From: Altibacter sp. HG106
GTDB taxonomy: Bacteria > Bacteroidota > Bacteroidia > Flavobacteriales > Flavobacteriaceae
Length of the DNA stretch: 64,000 nucleotides
Reading direction: 5' to 3'
NCBI RefSeq assembly: GCF_028561755.1
Contig: NZ_JAQQTD010000002.1
Coordinates: forward strand, 124,001-188,000
Numbering within the stretch: the stretch's first letter is position 1; each line of letters begins with the position of its first letter. The position numbers and the translations under genes are program-made. Below the pieces are notes generated by a model that saw nothing but the letters and a program-made list of their open reading frames with translations, did not search any database and was not told where the DNA came from. Of the stretch, positions 50,268 to 58,121 are shown piece after piece.

Positions 50268-51599
50268 ATGAATATCAAGCAATTTGAATATAAGCCACTT
50301 GCCCACTATTCCTATGCAATTGAAAGCGAAGGTAAAGTGGCCATAATAGACCCAGAACGCAATCCAGAGCAATATTATGCTTTCGCGAAAGCGAACAACG
50401 CAGAAATCGTTGCGGTAATCGAAACACACCCACACGCTGATTTTGTAAGCTCACATCTTGAAATCCATAAAAAAACCGGAGCAACGATTTATAATAGTAA
50501 AAATCTGGGAGCCGACTATCCGCATCAATCATTTGATGAAGGCGATGACATTCAATTAGGAAAAATTACTATTAAAGCCATAAACACACCTGGACACTCG
50601 CCAGATAGTATAACCGTTGTGGCGACCGATGCCAATGATACAGCATTATTTACAGGCGATACCCTATTCATAGGCGATGTAGGCCGTCCAGATTTGCGGG
50701 AAAAGACGGGAAATATGAAAGCCAAACGTGAAGAACTTGCTGAGATGATGTATGAGACCATCACCCATAAATTCAAGGGACTGCCTGATGATGCCCTTGT
50801 TTATCCAGCCCACGGTGCAGGCTCGCTTTGTGGTAAGAGTATGAGTGATGCCAATAGCAGCACTTTGGGTAATGAGCGTATGGGCAATTGGGCCTTTAAA
50901 GAACAATCGAAGCAGGAATTTATGGATACTATTCTTGAAGGACAACTCTTTATCCCTTCTTATTTTGGGTACAACGTAGATATTAATAAAGATGGTGCCG
51001 AAGTAGTGGAAACGGCTTTGGAAAAAATTCCTTTCGAAGATAATGCGACGGCCCAGGGCCTTATTATTGATATGCGGGATGAGAGCGAATTTAAAAATGG
51101 ACATTTAGAAGGAAGCATCAATATTCAGGCAACCTCAGACAATGCAAAATTTGAAACCTGGTTAGGTTCCATAGTAGAGCCAGAAGAGGAATTCATACTG
51201 GTTATCGATACCGAGGGGAATAAGGACAAGTTATTACATAGAGTGGCAAAAATAGGCTATGAAAAACAGCTTACGAAAGTTATCACGCTTTCTGATAAAA
51301 ATCTAGTGAAAACTGAAAAATTGGATTTAGCCGATTTCAAGGAAAATCCAAACAATTACACCATTGTTGACATACGCAATAATAGCGAGGTAAATGAAGG
51401 AAAGTTTTTTAAAAGCGCTCTGTCGCATCCGCTAAATGAATTGAGAAATACTGCAAAGGAAATCCCAACCGATAAACCCATCGTGGTACATTGTGCAGGT
51501 GGATACCGTAGCGCAGCGGGAAGCAGTATTCTCGAAAAACAATTGAAAAGTGTAAAGGTTTATGATTTAAGTGATGATGTGAAAGATTTTAAAAATTAA
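50268..51599 (+). CDS. MBL-fold persulfide dioxygenase-like protein with rhodanese domains
   Basis: A 443-residue protein. The N-terminal metallo-beta-lactamase domain (about 1-240) has THPHADFVSSH, the di-metal site, and INTPGHSPDS and FTGDTLFIGDVGRPD, as in ETHE1-like persulfide dioxygenases. Two rhodanese domains follow (about 250-345 and 350-443). The second has the active Cys in HCAGGYRSAAGS; the first has VIDTEGN in place of a Cys loop and is inactive. The protein probably oxidises persulfide to sulfite. Residues 38-42 (AFAKA) are a palindrome copy. Confidence 0.88.
   Translation: MNIKQFEYKPLAHYSYAIESEGKVAIIDPERNPEQYYAFAKANNAEIVAVIETHPHADFVSSHLEIHKKTGATIYNSKNLGADYPHQSFDEGDDIQLGKITIKAINTPGHSPDSITVVATDANDTALFTGDTLFIGDVGRPDLREKTGNMKAKREELAEMMYETITHKFKGLPDDALVYPAHGAGSLCGKSMSDANSSTLGNERMGNWAFKEQSKQEFMDTILEGQLFIPSYFGYNVDINKDGAEVVETALEKIPFEDNATAQGLIIDMRDESEFKNGHLEGSINIQATSDNAKFETWLGSIVEPEEEFILVIDTEGNKDKLLHRVAKIGYEKQLTKVITLSDKNLVKTEKLDLADFKENPNNYTIVDIRNNSEVNEGKFFKSALSHPLNELRNTAKEIPTDKPIVVHCAGGYRSAAGSSILEKQLKSVKVYDLSDDVKDFKN
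50379..50392. repeat. in-frame palindrome GCTTTCGCGAAAGC (copy 4)
   Basis: The 14-bp core, here read as A-F-A-K-A (residues 38-42) in the MBL-rhodanese protein, in the same frame as the copy in the TolC-like gene. Confidence 0.85.
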
Positions 51600-51612
51600 T
51601 GAAACCTTGCTT

Positions 51613-52170
51613 ATGAATTGGATTTATGAACCTTGGCCGTGGTATGTAGCGGGACCACTTATCGCACTTGTAATGTTCCTTTTATTGTTCGTAGGAAAGC
51701 AATTCGGGATGTCATCAAACCTACGCACGGCTTGTGCAGCAGTTGGAGCAGGAAAAGCAGCTGATTTCTTTAGATTTGATTGGAAAGCAGAGCGATGGAA
51801 CCTAATGGTCGTTTTTGGCGCCATTATTGGCGGTTTTTTAGCGTCAAACTATATGAGCAACAATACGGTAGAAATCAAACCTGAAATCGCACAACAACTT
51901 TCCGAAGATTATAACATTCTAAGTGCTGGAGAAAGTTATCTGCCACCAGAAATATTTGCGACAGATGCTTTGGGCGACCCATTTATCATAGCGGTACTCT
52001 TAATGGGCGGGCTTTTAGTGGGCTTCGGGGCACGATATGCAGGAGGCTGTACCTCGGGACACGCCATTTCCGGATTAAGTAATTTGCAGTTGCCCTCACT
52101 TATAGCTGCCATAGGCTTCTTCATAGGTGGGCTGGTAATGATACATTTAATTTACCCCTTAATATTTTAA
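51613..52170 (+). CDS. YeeE/YedE sulfur transporter, first half
   Basis: From the ATG at 51613 a 185-residue membrane protein with four or five helices. GARYAGGCTSGHAISGLSNL is the YeeE/YedE motif with the conserved Cys that relays thiosulfate or sulfur. CAAVGAGKAADFF, near the start, is typical of the family's N-terminal half. The partner half follows 2 bp after. In other bacteria YeeE (TsuA) or the PmpAB pair bring thiosulfate or sulfur-containing species in. The direction here is not known. Confidence 0.87.
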   Translation: MNWIYEPWPWYVAGPLIALVMFLLLFVGKQFGMSSNLRTACAAVGAGKAADFFRFDWKAERWNLMVVFGAIIGGFLASNYMSNNTVEIKPEIAQQLSEDYNILSAGESYLPPEIFATDALGDPFIIAVLLMGGLLVGFGARYAGGCTSGHAISGLSNLQLPSLIAAIGFFIGGLVMIHLIYPLIF

Positions 52171-52172
52171 TA

Positions 52173-52586
52173 ATGAGATATATCACCTATTTAGCAATTG
52201 GTATTTTTTTCGGAATTATAATGTATAAATCCGAGGCAGCATCGTGGTTTCGTATTTACGAGATGTTCCAGTTTGGCAGCTTTCATATGTACGGCATAAT
52301 AGGTTCAGCTTTGGTGCTTGGAATTATTGGCGTTCAGATAATCAAAAGAAAAAATATTAAACCGCTTGACGGAAGTGAAATGAGTCTAAAGCCTAAAGAT
52401 AATAGTGTTGCTCGATATTTAATAGGTGGAATTATCTTTGGATTGGGATGGGCACTGGCAGGTGTTTGCCCAGGGCCAATGTATGTGCTGGCAGGTGCGG
52501 GGTATGTGTCGATATTTATGGTAATTTTTGGTGCAGTTGTAGGTACTTTTTTATATGGTCTTATAAAAAATAAATTGCCACATTAA
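52173..52586 (+). CDS. YeeE/YedE sulfur transporter, second half (DUF6691 type)
   Basis: A 137-residue, four-helix protein. FGLGWALAGVCPGPMYVLAG carries the second conserved Cys (GVCPGP) of the YeeE/YedE family. The two half-size proteins probably pair to form one transporter, as in known PmpA/PmpB-like pairs. It ends the operon led by the TauE gene. 226 bp without a gene follow, containing an imperfect inverted repeat (AACTATC...GATAGTT). Confidence 0.87.
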   Translation: MRYITYLAIGIFFGIIMYKSEAASWFRIYEMFQFGSFHMYGIIGSALVLGIIGVQIIKRKNIKPLDGSEMSLKPKDNSVARYLIGGIIFGLGWALAGVCPGPMYVLAGAGYVSIFMVIFGAVVGTFLYGLIKNKLPH

Positions 52587-52812
52587 ATATCAAAAAAATT
52601 ATTTAATATGGGTCTGAATATAAACGTGAGGTAATACCAATATTTTAAATGGAATGTATTTCAAACAACTATCATCTTAGTCGGTTTTGATTGTATTAAA
52701 GATAGTTTGACAGTATATTTAGCGAGCAAATTCTACAACTCTTTCAGCGAATAACGTAACAGCTTTCCCGTGTTTATTCCGAAATTTGTGAAATACAAAA
52801 CGGAGTAATAAA

Positions 52813-55071
52813 ATGGAAGCAACCAACATATTCAATGCCAAACCCAAAGAACAAAAAACAGGAATAAAAAAATCCTTTCCAGTTACGGGTATGACCTGTG
52901 CCGCCTGTGCCAGCAGTGTTGAGTCGATTCTTTCCCATACCGATGGCGTAAACAAGGCCATCGTAAATTTTGCCAGCAATTCGGTTTTAGTCGATTACGA
53001 TGAAACCATTTCTGAAGAAAAACTTCAGAACGCACTGCGTGAAGTGGGCTATGATATCATTATCGATGCAGAAGACCCAATGGAAGCACAACAAGAGCTT
53101 CAGCAAAAGCATTACCAAGACATTAAAAACCGTACCATTTGGTCAGCTATTCTGACACTGCCCATCTTCATACTTGGAATGTTCTTTATGCAATGGGAAT
53201 CTGGTAGGTGGATTTCTTTGGTATTGGCTATTCCCATTCTCTTCTGGTTTGGGCGTAGTTTTTTTATCAATGCTTTCAAACAGGCCAAACGTGGCAAGGC
53301 GAATATGGATACCTTGGTGGCTTTAAGTACGGGTATTGCATTTTTGTTTAGTGTGTTCAATACCTTATTTCCGGAATTTTGGTTAAATCGTGCTATTGAG
53401 CCACACGTTTATTACGAAGCGGCGACAGTGATTATTACCTTTATTTCTTTGGGGAAATTACTGGAAGAAAAGGCCAAATCGAATACTTCTTCTGCCATTA
53501 AAAAATTAATGGGACTACAACCTAAAACGCTTAAAGTTATTGATGATGGGGAAGAAAAAGAAATTCCTATTTCGGCTGTGCAAGTAGGTCAAACTATTTT
53601 AGTCCGCCCTGGAGAAAAGATTCCCGTAGATGGGGAAGTTATTAAAGGAAGCTCATATGTAGACGAAAGTATGATTACGGGTGAACCTGTTCCAGTACAA
53701 AAGTCCAGAGAAGAGAAGGTATTTGCTGGTACTGTCAATCAAAAAGGTAGTTTTCAATTTACTGCAGAAAAAGTTGGAGGTGAAACCCTGCTTTCCCAAA
53801 TCATAAAAATGGTACAGGAGGCACAGGGTAGCAAAGCACCCGTACAAAAATTGGTCGATAAAATTGCTGGAATATTTGTTCCCATCGTATTGGGGATATC
53901 CATTGTTACCTTCATCGTCTGGATGTCTATGGGAGGTGATAATGCGTTTTCTCAAGCTCTATTGACTTCTGTCGCTGTATTGGTCATTGCCTGTCCTTGC
54001 GCCCTAGGGTTGGCTACACCTACTGCTATTATGGTGGGTATTGGCAAAGGTGCCGAAAATAATATTCTTATAAAAGATGCCGAGAGTTTAGAACTCGGTC
54101 ATAAAGTTAATGCTATCATCCTTGACAAAACTGGCACTATTACCGAGGGAAAACCATTGGTGACCGATATACATTGGAAAGGTACACTTGAAAATAAGGT
54201 TGATTTAAAACAGTTCTTGTTAGCAATAGAAGCCCAATCTGAACACCCCTTGGCGGAAGCAGTTGTTAATCATTTTAAAGAAGAAAATATTGAAAAAGTT
54301 GAAATTGCTTCTTTTGAAAGTATTACGGGTAAAGGTGTGCAGGCTAAAACAGAAAATGGCTCACAATACTATATTGGAAACCATAAGCTAATGCTTGAGA
54401 AGAATATACAAATTGATGCTTCCTTGATGCAAACAGCAGAAAGTCTTGAAGAGCAAGCAAAAACCGTCATATTCTTTGGTAATGATAAAGATGTATTAGC
54501 GATACTTACTATTGCAGACAAAATAAAGGAAACTTCAAAAATAGCCATTGCAACACTTCAGGAAAGGGACATTGATGTCTATATGCTCACAGGTGATAAT
54601 AATAAGACAGGATCAGCCGTAGCCCAACAAGTGGGAATAGCAAATTTCCAAGGGGAAGTAATGCCATCGGATAAAGCAGCCTTTGTGAAAAAATTGCAGT
54701 CTGATGGTAAGATAGTAGCTATGGTAGGCGATGGCATCAACGATTCCAACGCCTTGGCGCAAGCCGATGTAAGTATCGCTATGGGCAAGGGGTCCGATAT
54801 TGCGATGGATGTTGCAAAAATGACATTGATAACCTCAGATTTACAATCCATTCCAAAAGCATTGGCACTATCAAAAAAAACGGTACTGGGAATCCGTCAA
54901 AATCTATTTTGGGCATTCATCTACAATATTATAGGTATCCCAATTGCAGCGGGCGTGTTATACCCTATAAATGGCTTTTTGTTAGACCCAATGATTGCAG
55001 GTGCAGCAATGGCATTTAGTAGTGTCTCTGTAGTTGCAAATAGCTTAAGGTTAAAAAGGATAAAACTTTAA
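52813..55071 (+). CDS. copA: copper-exporting P1B-1 ATPase, second copy
   Basis: A 752-residue P-type ATPase with one HMA domain (GMTCAACAS, Cys 29 and 32), [11 protein letters not shown] (Cys 394 and 396), [13 protein letters not shown] and GDGINDSN. The last helix has [16 protein letters not shown], as in Cu+ exporters. It differs from the copy at 17061, which has extra CPMH modules, and is closer to the housekeeping CopA form. A copper chaperone gene follows by 23 bp. It starts a third copper unit in the island. Confidence 0.92.
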   Translation: MEATNIFNAKPKEQKTGIKKSFPVTGMTCAACASSVESILSHTDGVNKAIVNFASNSVLVDYDETISEEKLQNALREVGYDIIIDAEDPMEAQQELQQKHYQDIKNRTIWSAILTLPIFILGMFFMQWESGRWISLVLAIPILFWFGRSFFINAFKQAKRGKANMDTLVALSTGIAFLFSVFNTLFPEFWLNRAIEPHVYYEAATVIITFISLGKLLEEKAKSNTSSAIKKLMGLQPKTLKVIDDGEEKEIPISAVQVGQTILVRPGEKIPVDGEVIKGSSYVDESMITGEPVPVQKSREEKVFAGTVNQKGSFQFTAEKVGGETLLSQIIKMVQEAQGSKAPVQKLVDKIAGIFVPIVLGISIVTFIVWMSMGGDNAFSQALLTSVAVLVIACPCALGLATPTAIMVGIGKGAENNILIKDAESLELGHKVNAIILDKTGTITEGKPLVTDIHWKGTLENKVDLKQFLLAIEAQSEHPLAEAVVNHFKEENIEKVEIASFESITGKGVQAKTENGSQYYIGNHKLMLEKNIQIDASLMQTAESLEEQAKTVIFFGNDKDVLAILTIADKIKETSKIAIATLQERDIDVYMLTGDNNKTGSAVAQQVGIANFQGEVMPSDKAAFVKKLQSDGKIVAMVGDGINDSNALAQADVSIAMGKGSDIAMDVAKMTLITSDLQSIPKALALSKKTVLGIRQNLFWAFIYNIIGIPIAAGVLYPINGFLLDPMIAGAAMAFSSVSVVANSLRLKRIKL

Positions 55072-55094
55072 TATTAATTATAAATTAAAATAAA

Positions 55095-55307
55095 ATGAAA
55101 ACCTTAAAATTTAAAACAAACATTAATTGTGGCGGTTGTGTATCAAAGGTAACACCATTCTTAAATAATCAGGAAGGTGTTGAAAGCTGGGAAGTGGATA
55201 CTGTAAACCCAGATAAAATTCTAACAATAAAAAGCGATGGTGCTACCAAAGAAGATGTAAAAGCCACATTGCAAAAAGTGGGCTTCAAGGCAGAAGCTGT
55301 AGATTAA
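55095..55307 (+). CDS. copZ: HMA-type copper chaperone (CopZ-like)
   Basis: A 70-residue HMA domain: FKTNINCGGCVSKVTPFLNN has the CGGC metal site, and a beta-alpha-beta-beta-alpha-beta pattern follows to VGFKAEAVD. It would carry Cu+ in the cytoplasm to the ATPase encoded upstream. The single standalone domain and position right after the ATPase gene support this. The CGGC loop is less common than CxxC with Met-Thr, and the usual MT before the first Cys is IN here. Confidence 0.85.
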   Translation: MKTLKFKTNINCGGCVSKVTPFLNNQEGVESWEVDTVNPDKILTIKSDGATKEDVKATLQKVGFKAEAVD

Positions 55308-55323
55308 TACTCTTTAGTTTAAT

Positions 55324-56094
55324 ATGGCTTACATTTTAATTTCGGTTGTAATTCTTCTATTTGCGATTCATTTTTATAGAAAAGCGCAACGTCATAGCAT
55401 TAAACCATTTCCAGAACATTGGCACGGGCTATTACTAGAGAATGTACATTATTATAGTAATCTTTCAGAAGAGAAGCAAAAGGTTTTTCAACAGCGAATG
55501 ATGCAATTTCTGAGTGAAGTCTATATTGATGGTGTGAAATTAGAATTGGAAGAGCTCGATAAAATTTTAATCGCTGCGAGTGCAGTAATTCCTGTATTTG
55601 GTTTTAAAGAATGGCACTACACCAATTTAAGCGGAATTCTCTTGTACCCAGATAATTTTAATGAGGATATGCAATTTGGCAGTAGGGATAAATCACGTAA
55701 CATTGGTGGAATTGTTGGCAACGGTCGATTTGAAAAGCAAATGATTTTGTCTAAAAAGGCATTATATCACGGTTTTAAAAATAAGAGTGATAAAAACAAT
55801 ACTGGGATCCACGAATTTGTACACCTGATAGATAAACTTGATGACAGAACGGATGGTGTACCAGAACGATTATTGCAGCACCAATATGCCATACCGTGGT
55901 TAAATCTAATCCATAAGGAAATGGAAGCAATTAACGACAACCATTCGGACATTCGTAAATATGGTGGTACCAACCAAGCAGAATTCTTTGCGGTTGCATC
56001 AGAATATTTTTTTGAGCGACCAGATTTACTCAAAAGAAAACATCCTGAACTTTATGGTATGTTGGTTGATTGTTTTAAACAGAAACTCGCTTAA
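55324..56094 (+). CDS. MtfA-like zinc-dependent peptidase (M90 family)
   Basis: A 256-residue protein with an N-terminal membrane helix (about 2-16) and the zinc-peptidase motif GIHEFVHLIDKLD (HExxH), then AEFFAVASEYFFERP, which supplies further ligands, as in MtfA. MtfA-like peptidases act on regulators of sugar uptake in E. coli; here the target is unknown. It lies 16 bp after the chaperone gene. It is the last gene before the integrase, with opposite orientation. Confidence 0.85.
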   Translation: MAYILISVVILLFAIHFYRKAQRHSIKPFPEHWHGLLLENVHYYSNLSEEKQKVFQQRMMQFLSEVYIDGVKLELEELDKILIAASAVIPVFGFKEWHYTNLSGILLYPDNFNEDMQFGSRDKSRNIGGIVGNGRFEKQMILSKKALYHGFKNKSDKNNTGIHEFVHLIDKLDDRTDGVPERLLQHQYAIPWLNLIHKEMEAINDNHSDIRKYGGTNQAEFFAVASEYFFERPDLLKRKHPELYGMLVDCFKQKLA

Positions 56095-56128
56095 GGTTAA
56101 CAGTATGTTTTGGACTAGAAATATTATT

Positions 56129-57343
56129 TCAAAAATTAACTACACTATTCAAAGCATCATCTGCTTCTTTGTGAATAAAATTAGCTTGATAGTTCAATGT
56201 GGTTTTTAAATCGCTATGGCGATACAGTTTTTGCAACATCAAAGGATGAATGGTATCACCAGCTATATTTCCGAAGGTATGTCTCGCAATATGCATTGTG
56301 ATTTTCTTATCTATTTTTGCCTTTTTAGCAATAGACTTTAGATTATCATTAAATTTCTTGGTAGCTGTCTTTCTTTTGTTATAAACATCTTTGGCATTAT
56401 CGAGATTTGCTTTTTTCAGTTCGGGAAAAACAAAATCTGTTGCATATCTTTTATCTTTTCTGTAGTAATCTAAAATTTTGAAAACCTTATCAGGTATTTT
56501 TAATGACAATAATTTTGAATTCTTATTCATTCTATAATGCAACCTTTTGTCGTAAATGTCAGACCACTTTGTTAACAATACATCGGTAACTCTCATCCCA
56601 GCAAAATTGAAACTAAAGAGCCAAACATTTCGCGTATGAACCTCGCTTAATGTCAAATTTTCAAGAGCTTCTATAGCTCTTACTTCAATAATATTCAAAC
56701 CAACCTTACTCGTTTCTGGAAACTTAATTTTAATTTTGTCGCCACCAAAAGGATATAATTCCCTACTAACTATCTTTAGCTTTATGGCTCTATTAAATAA
56801 CAAACGAATGAGAACTAAGACGTTCATTACCGATGTTTCTGAGAGTCCGTGATTAGATTTTAAATGTAACATCAGCTTTTTAAGAAAGCGTTCATCTATT
56901 TCCTGAAATGCGAGCTGCTTTGATTTATTGAATTTTATGATATAGCTAATCAAAGCGCTATCAGTTGAAAGACGATTCAACTTTTTAGCAATTTCCAATT
57001 CGTCAAGATGCTCTTGAGCTAGTTCGAAAAAGGTAGAAGAATTTCCCGAGGCATAAATCTCTTTTTTGATTTGATTGGCAGACGCATCTTTATGTTCGGA
57101 TTGCAAGTCAATCAATGCTTTATTTGCATTTGAGAGTTCTTTTGATAGCAGTTTATTTAAACTATCAGCATTAGGATTAGATTTTCTTACTCGAATATTT
57201 TTTTCGTCCCAATCTTCTAAATCGATATAATGACCAACATATTGATATGTTGAACGACGATTTTTTGTGATTCGAATGGCTAAAGGGTAGAGTCCTTTAC
57301 TGTTTGGTTTTTTGCGTAGAACTATCTTAGCGTTTGATGACAT
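56129..57343 (-). CDS. int: tyrosine recombinase (site-specific integrase)
   Basis: A 404-residue tyrosine recombinase of the Bacteroidetes ICE/island type. It has an N-terminal arm-binding domain (SSNAKIVLRKKPNSKGLYPL), a SAM-like core-binding domain (about 105-205), and a catalytic domain with FAGMRVTDVLLTKWSD (first Arg), HIARHTFGNIAGD (HxxR) and the Tyr in TLNYQANFIHK. It would integrate at or excise from a tRNA site. The gene reads away from the tRNA-Leu remnant, with its start 240 bp from it, a typical int-att arrangement at an island end. The control region contains repeated AGGTACAA sites. Confidence 0.93.
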   Translation of the reverse strand: MSSNAKIVLRKKPNSKGLYPLAIRITKNRRSTYQYVGHYIDLEDWDEKNIRVRKSNPNADSLNKLLSKELSNANKALIDLQSEHKDASANQIKKEIYASGNSSTFFELAQEHLDELEIAKKLNRLSTDSALISYIIKFNKSKQLAFQEIDERFLKKLMLHLKSNHGLSETSVMNVLVLIRLLFNRAIKLKIVSRELYPFGGDKIKIKFPETSKVGLNIIEVRAIEALENLTLSEVHTRNVWLFSFNFAGMRVTDVLLTKWSDIYDKRLHYRMNKNSKLLSLKIPDKVFKILDYYRKDKRYATDFVFPELKKANLDNAKDVYNKRKTATKKFNDNLKSIAKKAKIDKKITMHIARHTFGNIAGDTIHPLMLQKLYRHSDLKTTLNYQANFIHKEADDALNSVVNF

Positions 57344-57375
57344 AATTGACCTTTTTTGAGTACGAAAGTCAAATC

Positions 57376-57506
57376 AGGTACAACATAGGTACAACATTGT
57401 GATTTTTGCTCAATTTTTGGTTTATACCTTTGATAAAGGTACAAAATTATTGGGCTTTTTAGGTACAACATAGGTACAACAAATGTTGATATTAACTGAT
57501 ATTAAT
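57376..57506. repeat. AGGTACAA direct repeats (integrase arm-site candidates)
   Basis: The unit AGGTACAACAT or a variant occurs at 57376, 57387, 57437 (AGGTACAAAA), 57461 and 57472. The two outer pairs form identical 21-bp blocks, 85 bp apart. Next to them is a tandem TGATATTAAC/TGATATTAAT (57487-57506). They lie between the integrase start and the tRNA remnant, the place expected for arm-type binding sites, and might also control int. Confidence 0.6.
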
Positions 57507-57583
57507 TGACTTTAAATAAAATGATTAAAAACATAAGTCATTGAATATGAGCGATTTTATGTTTTATTGGTGCAATATATACC

Positions 57584-57636
57584 AGACTTAGGATCTAGTG
57601 CCGCAAGGCGTGGGGGTTCGACTCCCTTCAGCCGCA
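57584..57636 (+). tRNA. 3' half of tRNA-Leu(UAG), attachment site (attR)
   Basis: AGACTTAGGATCTAGTGCCG starts the 3' half: anticodon TAG in CTTAGGA, variable arm GCCGCAAGGC, T-arm GGGGGTTCGACTCCCTT, and acceptor end CAGCCGCA. No matching D-arm and 5' acceptor (GCGGCTG) lies upstream, where sequence is unrelated (TTTATTGGTGCAATATAT). One anticodon-stem pair is lost (CCAGA/TCTAG). This is what remains at the island's far end when an integrase uses a tRNA 3' end; the intact gene should lie beyond the left edge. Confidence 0.8.
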
Positions 57637-57642
57637 CAAAAA

Positions 57643-57666
57643 CCAGCCGTAAATGGCTGGTTTTTT
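57643..57666 (+). terminator. intrinsic terminator after tRNA tail
   Basis: CCAGCC-GTAAAT-GGCTGG followed by six T, 6 bp after the tRNA 3' end. It would end tRNA transcription and belongs to the original tRNA locus. Confidence 0.75.
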
Positions 57667-57670
57667 CGTT

Positions 57671-57955
57671 ATGGCCTCCGTATATATTCTATATTCACAA
57701 AAACTGTAACGTTTCTACACAGGAAGCTGTAAGAATTTTGAAATGCGATTTCAGGAGCACCTGAATGGCACTTACCGAAACGCTTATACCAAAAAAACAG
57801 CTGACTGGGAAGTCTACTTAGAAATTGAAAATTTAGAATACCGGCAAGCAAGAGCCATTGAAAAACATGTCAAGAGCATGAAAAGTAAAAAGTACATCCA
57901 GAATCTGAGAAAGTATCCAGAGATGATTGAAAAACTGGTCTCCCGCTATGCATGA
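57671..57955 (+). pseudogene. GIY-YIG nuclease gene with in-frame stop
   Basis: The frame from the ATG at 57671 reads MASVYILYSQKL, stop (TAA at 57707), then RFYTGSCKNFEMRFQEHLNG, continuing in frame to a TGA at 57955. YILYS and FYTGS are the GIY-YIG active-site strands, and the later RQARAIEKHVKSMKSKKYIQ fits the family. It is 94 codons apart from the stop. Otherwise the frame is open, so inactivation is recent or the stop is an error. It lies between two copies of the tRNA-Leu tail. Confidence 0.8.
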
Positions 57956-57963
57956 TATGCTAG

Positions 57964-57981
57964 TCCCGATAGCAATCGGGA
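57964..57981. repeat. palindrome TCCCGAT-AGCA-ATCGGGA
   Basis: A perfect 7-bp stem with a 4-nt loop directly before the second tRNA-tail copy. It matches a short palindrome I associate with flavobacterial intergenic regions (TCCCGATAGCTATCGGGA type). Confidence 0.7.
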
Positions 57982-58044
57982 TAGGATCTATTGCCGCAAG
58001 GCGTGGGGGTTCGTTTGGATACCTATCGGAACCCTTCAGCCGCA
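57982..58044 (+). repeat. second, damaged copy of tRNA-Leu 3' tail
   Basis: TAGGATCTATTGCCGCAAGG matches the tail at 57589, with one change, and continues GCGTGGGGGTTCG. Then 18 bp (TTTGGATACCTATCGGAA) replace 3 bp of the T-loop, before CCCTTCAGCCGCAC resumes. The insert is itself a degenerate palindrome of the TATCGGAAC kind. This copy cannot make a tRNA. Confidence 0.8.
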
Positions 58045-58050
58045 CAAAAA

Positions 58051-58075
58051 GCCTCCCGAAAAGGAGGCTTTTTTT
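58051..58075 (+). terminator. intrinsic terminator after second tRNA tail
   Basis: GCCTCC-CGAAAA-GGAGGC followed by seven T, preceded by five A, so it can act in both directions. It also lies 46 bp after the end of the minus-strand reductase gene and may serve it. Confidence 0.75.
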
Positions 58076-58121
58076 ATTTTTCAATTCATAAGATCCACAC
58101 GGATTCCAACATTAATTACCG

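Noticed and set aside
57376-57481. CRISPR array from repeated AGGTACAACAT
   Set aside because: Units are too short, spacing is uneven, and no cas genes are present. Integrase binding sites explain them better.
57567-57764. A 65-codon frame running over the tRNA remnant and terminator
   Set aside because: It reads through a tRNA tail and a terminator hairpin, so is not a gene.
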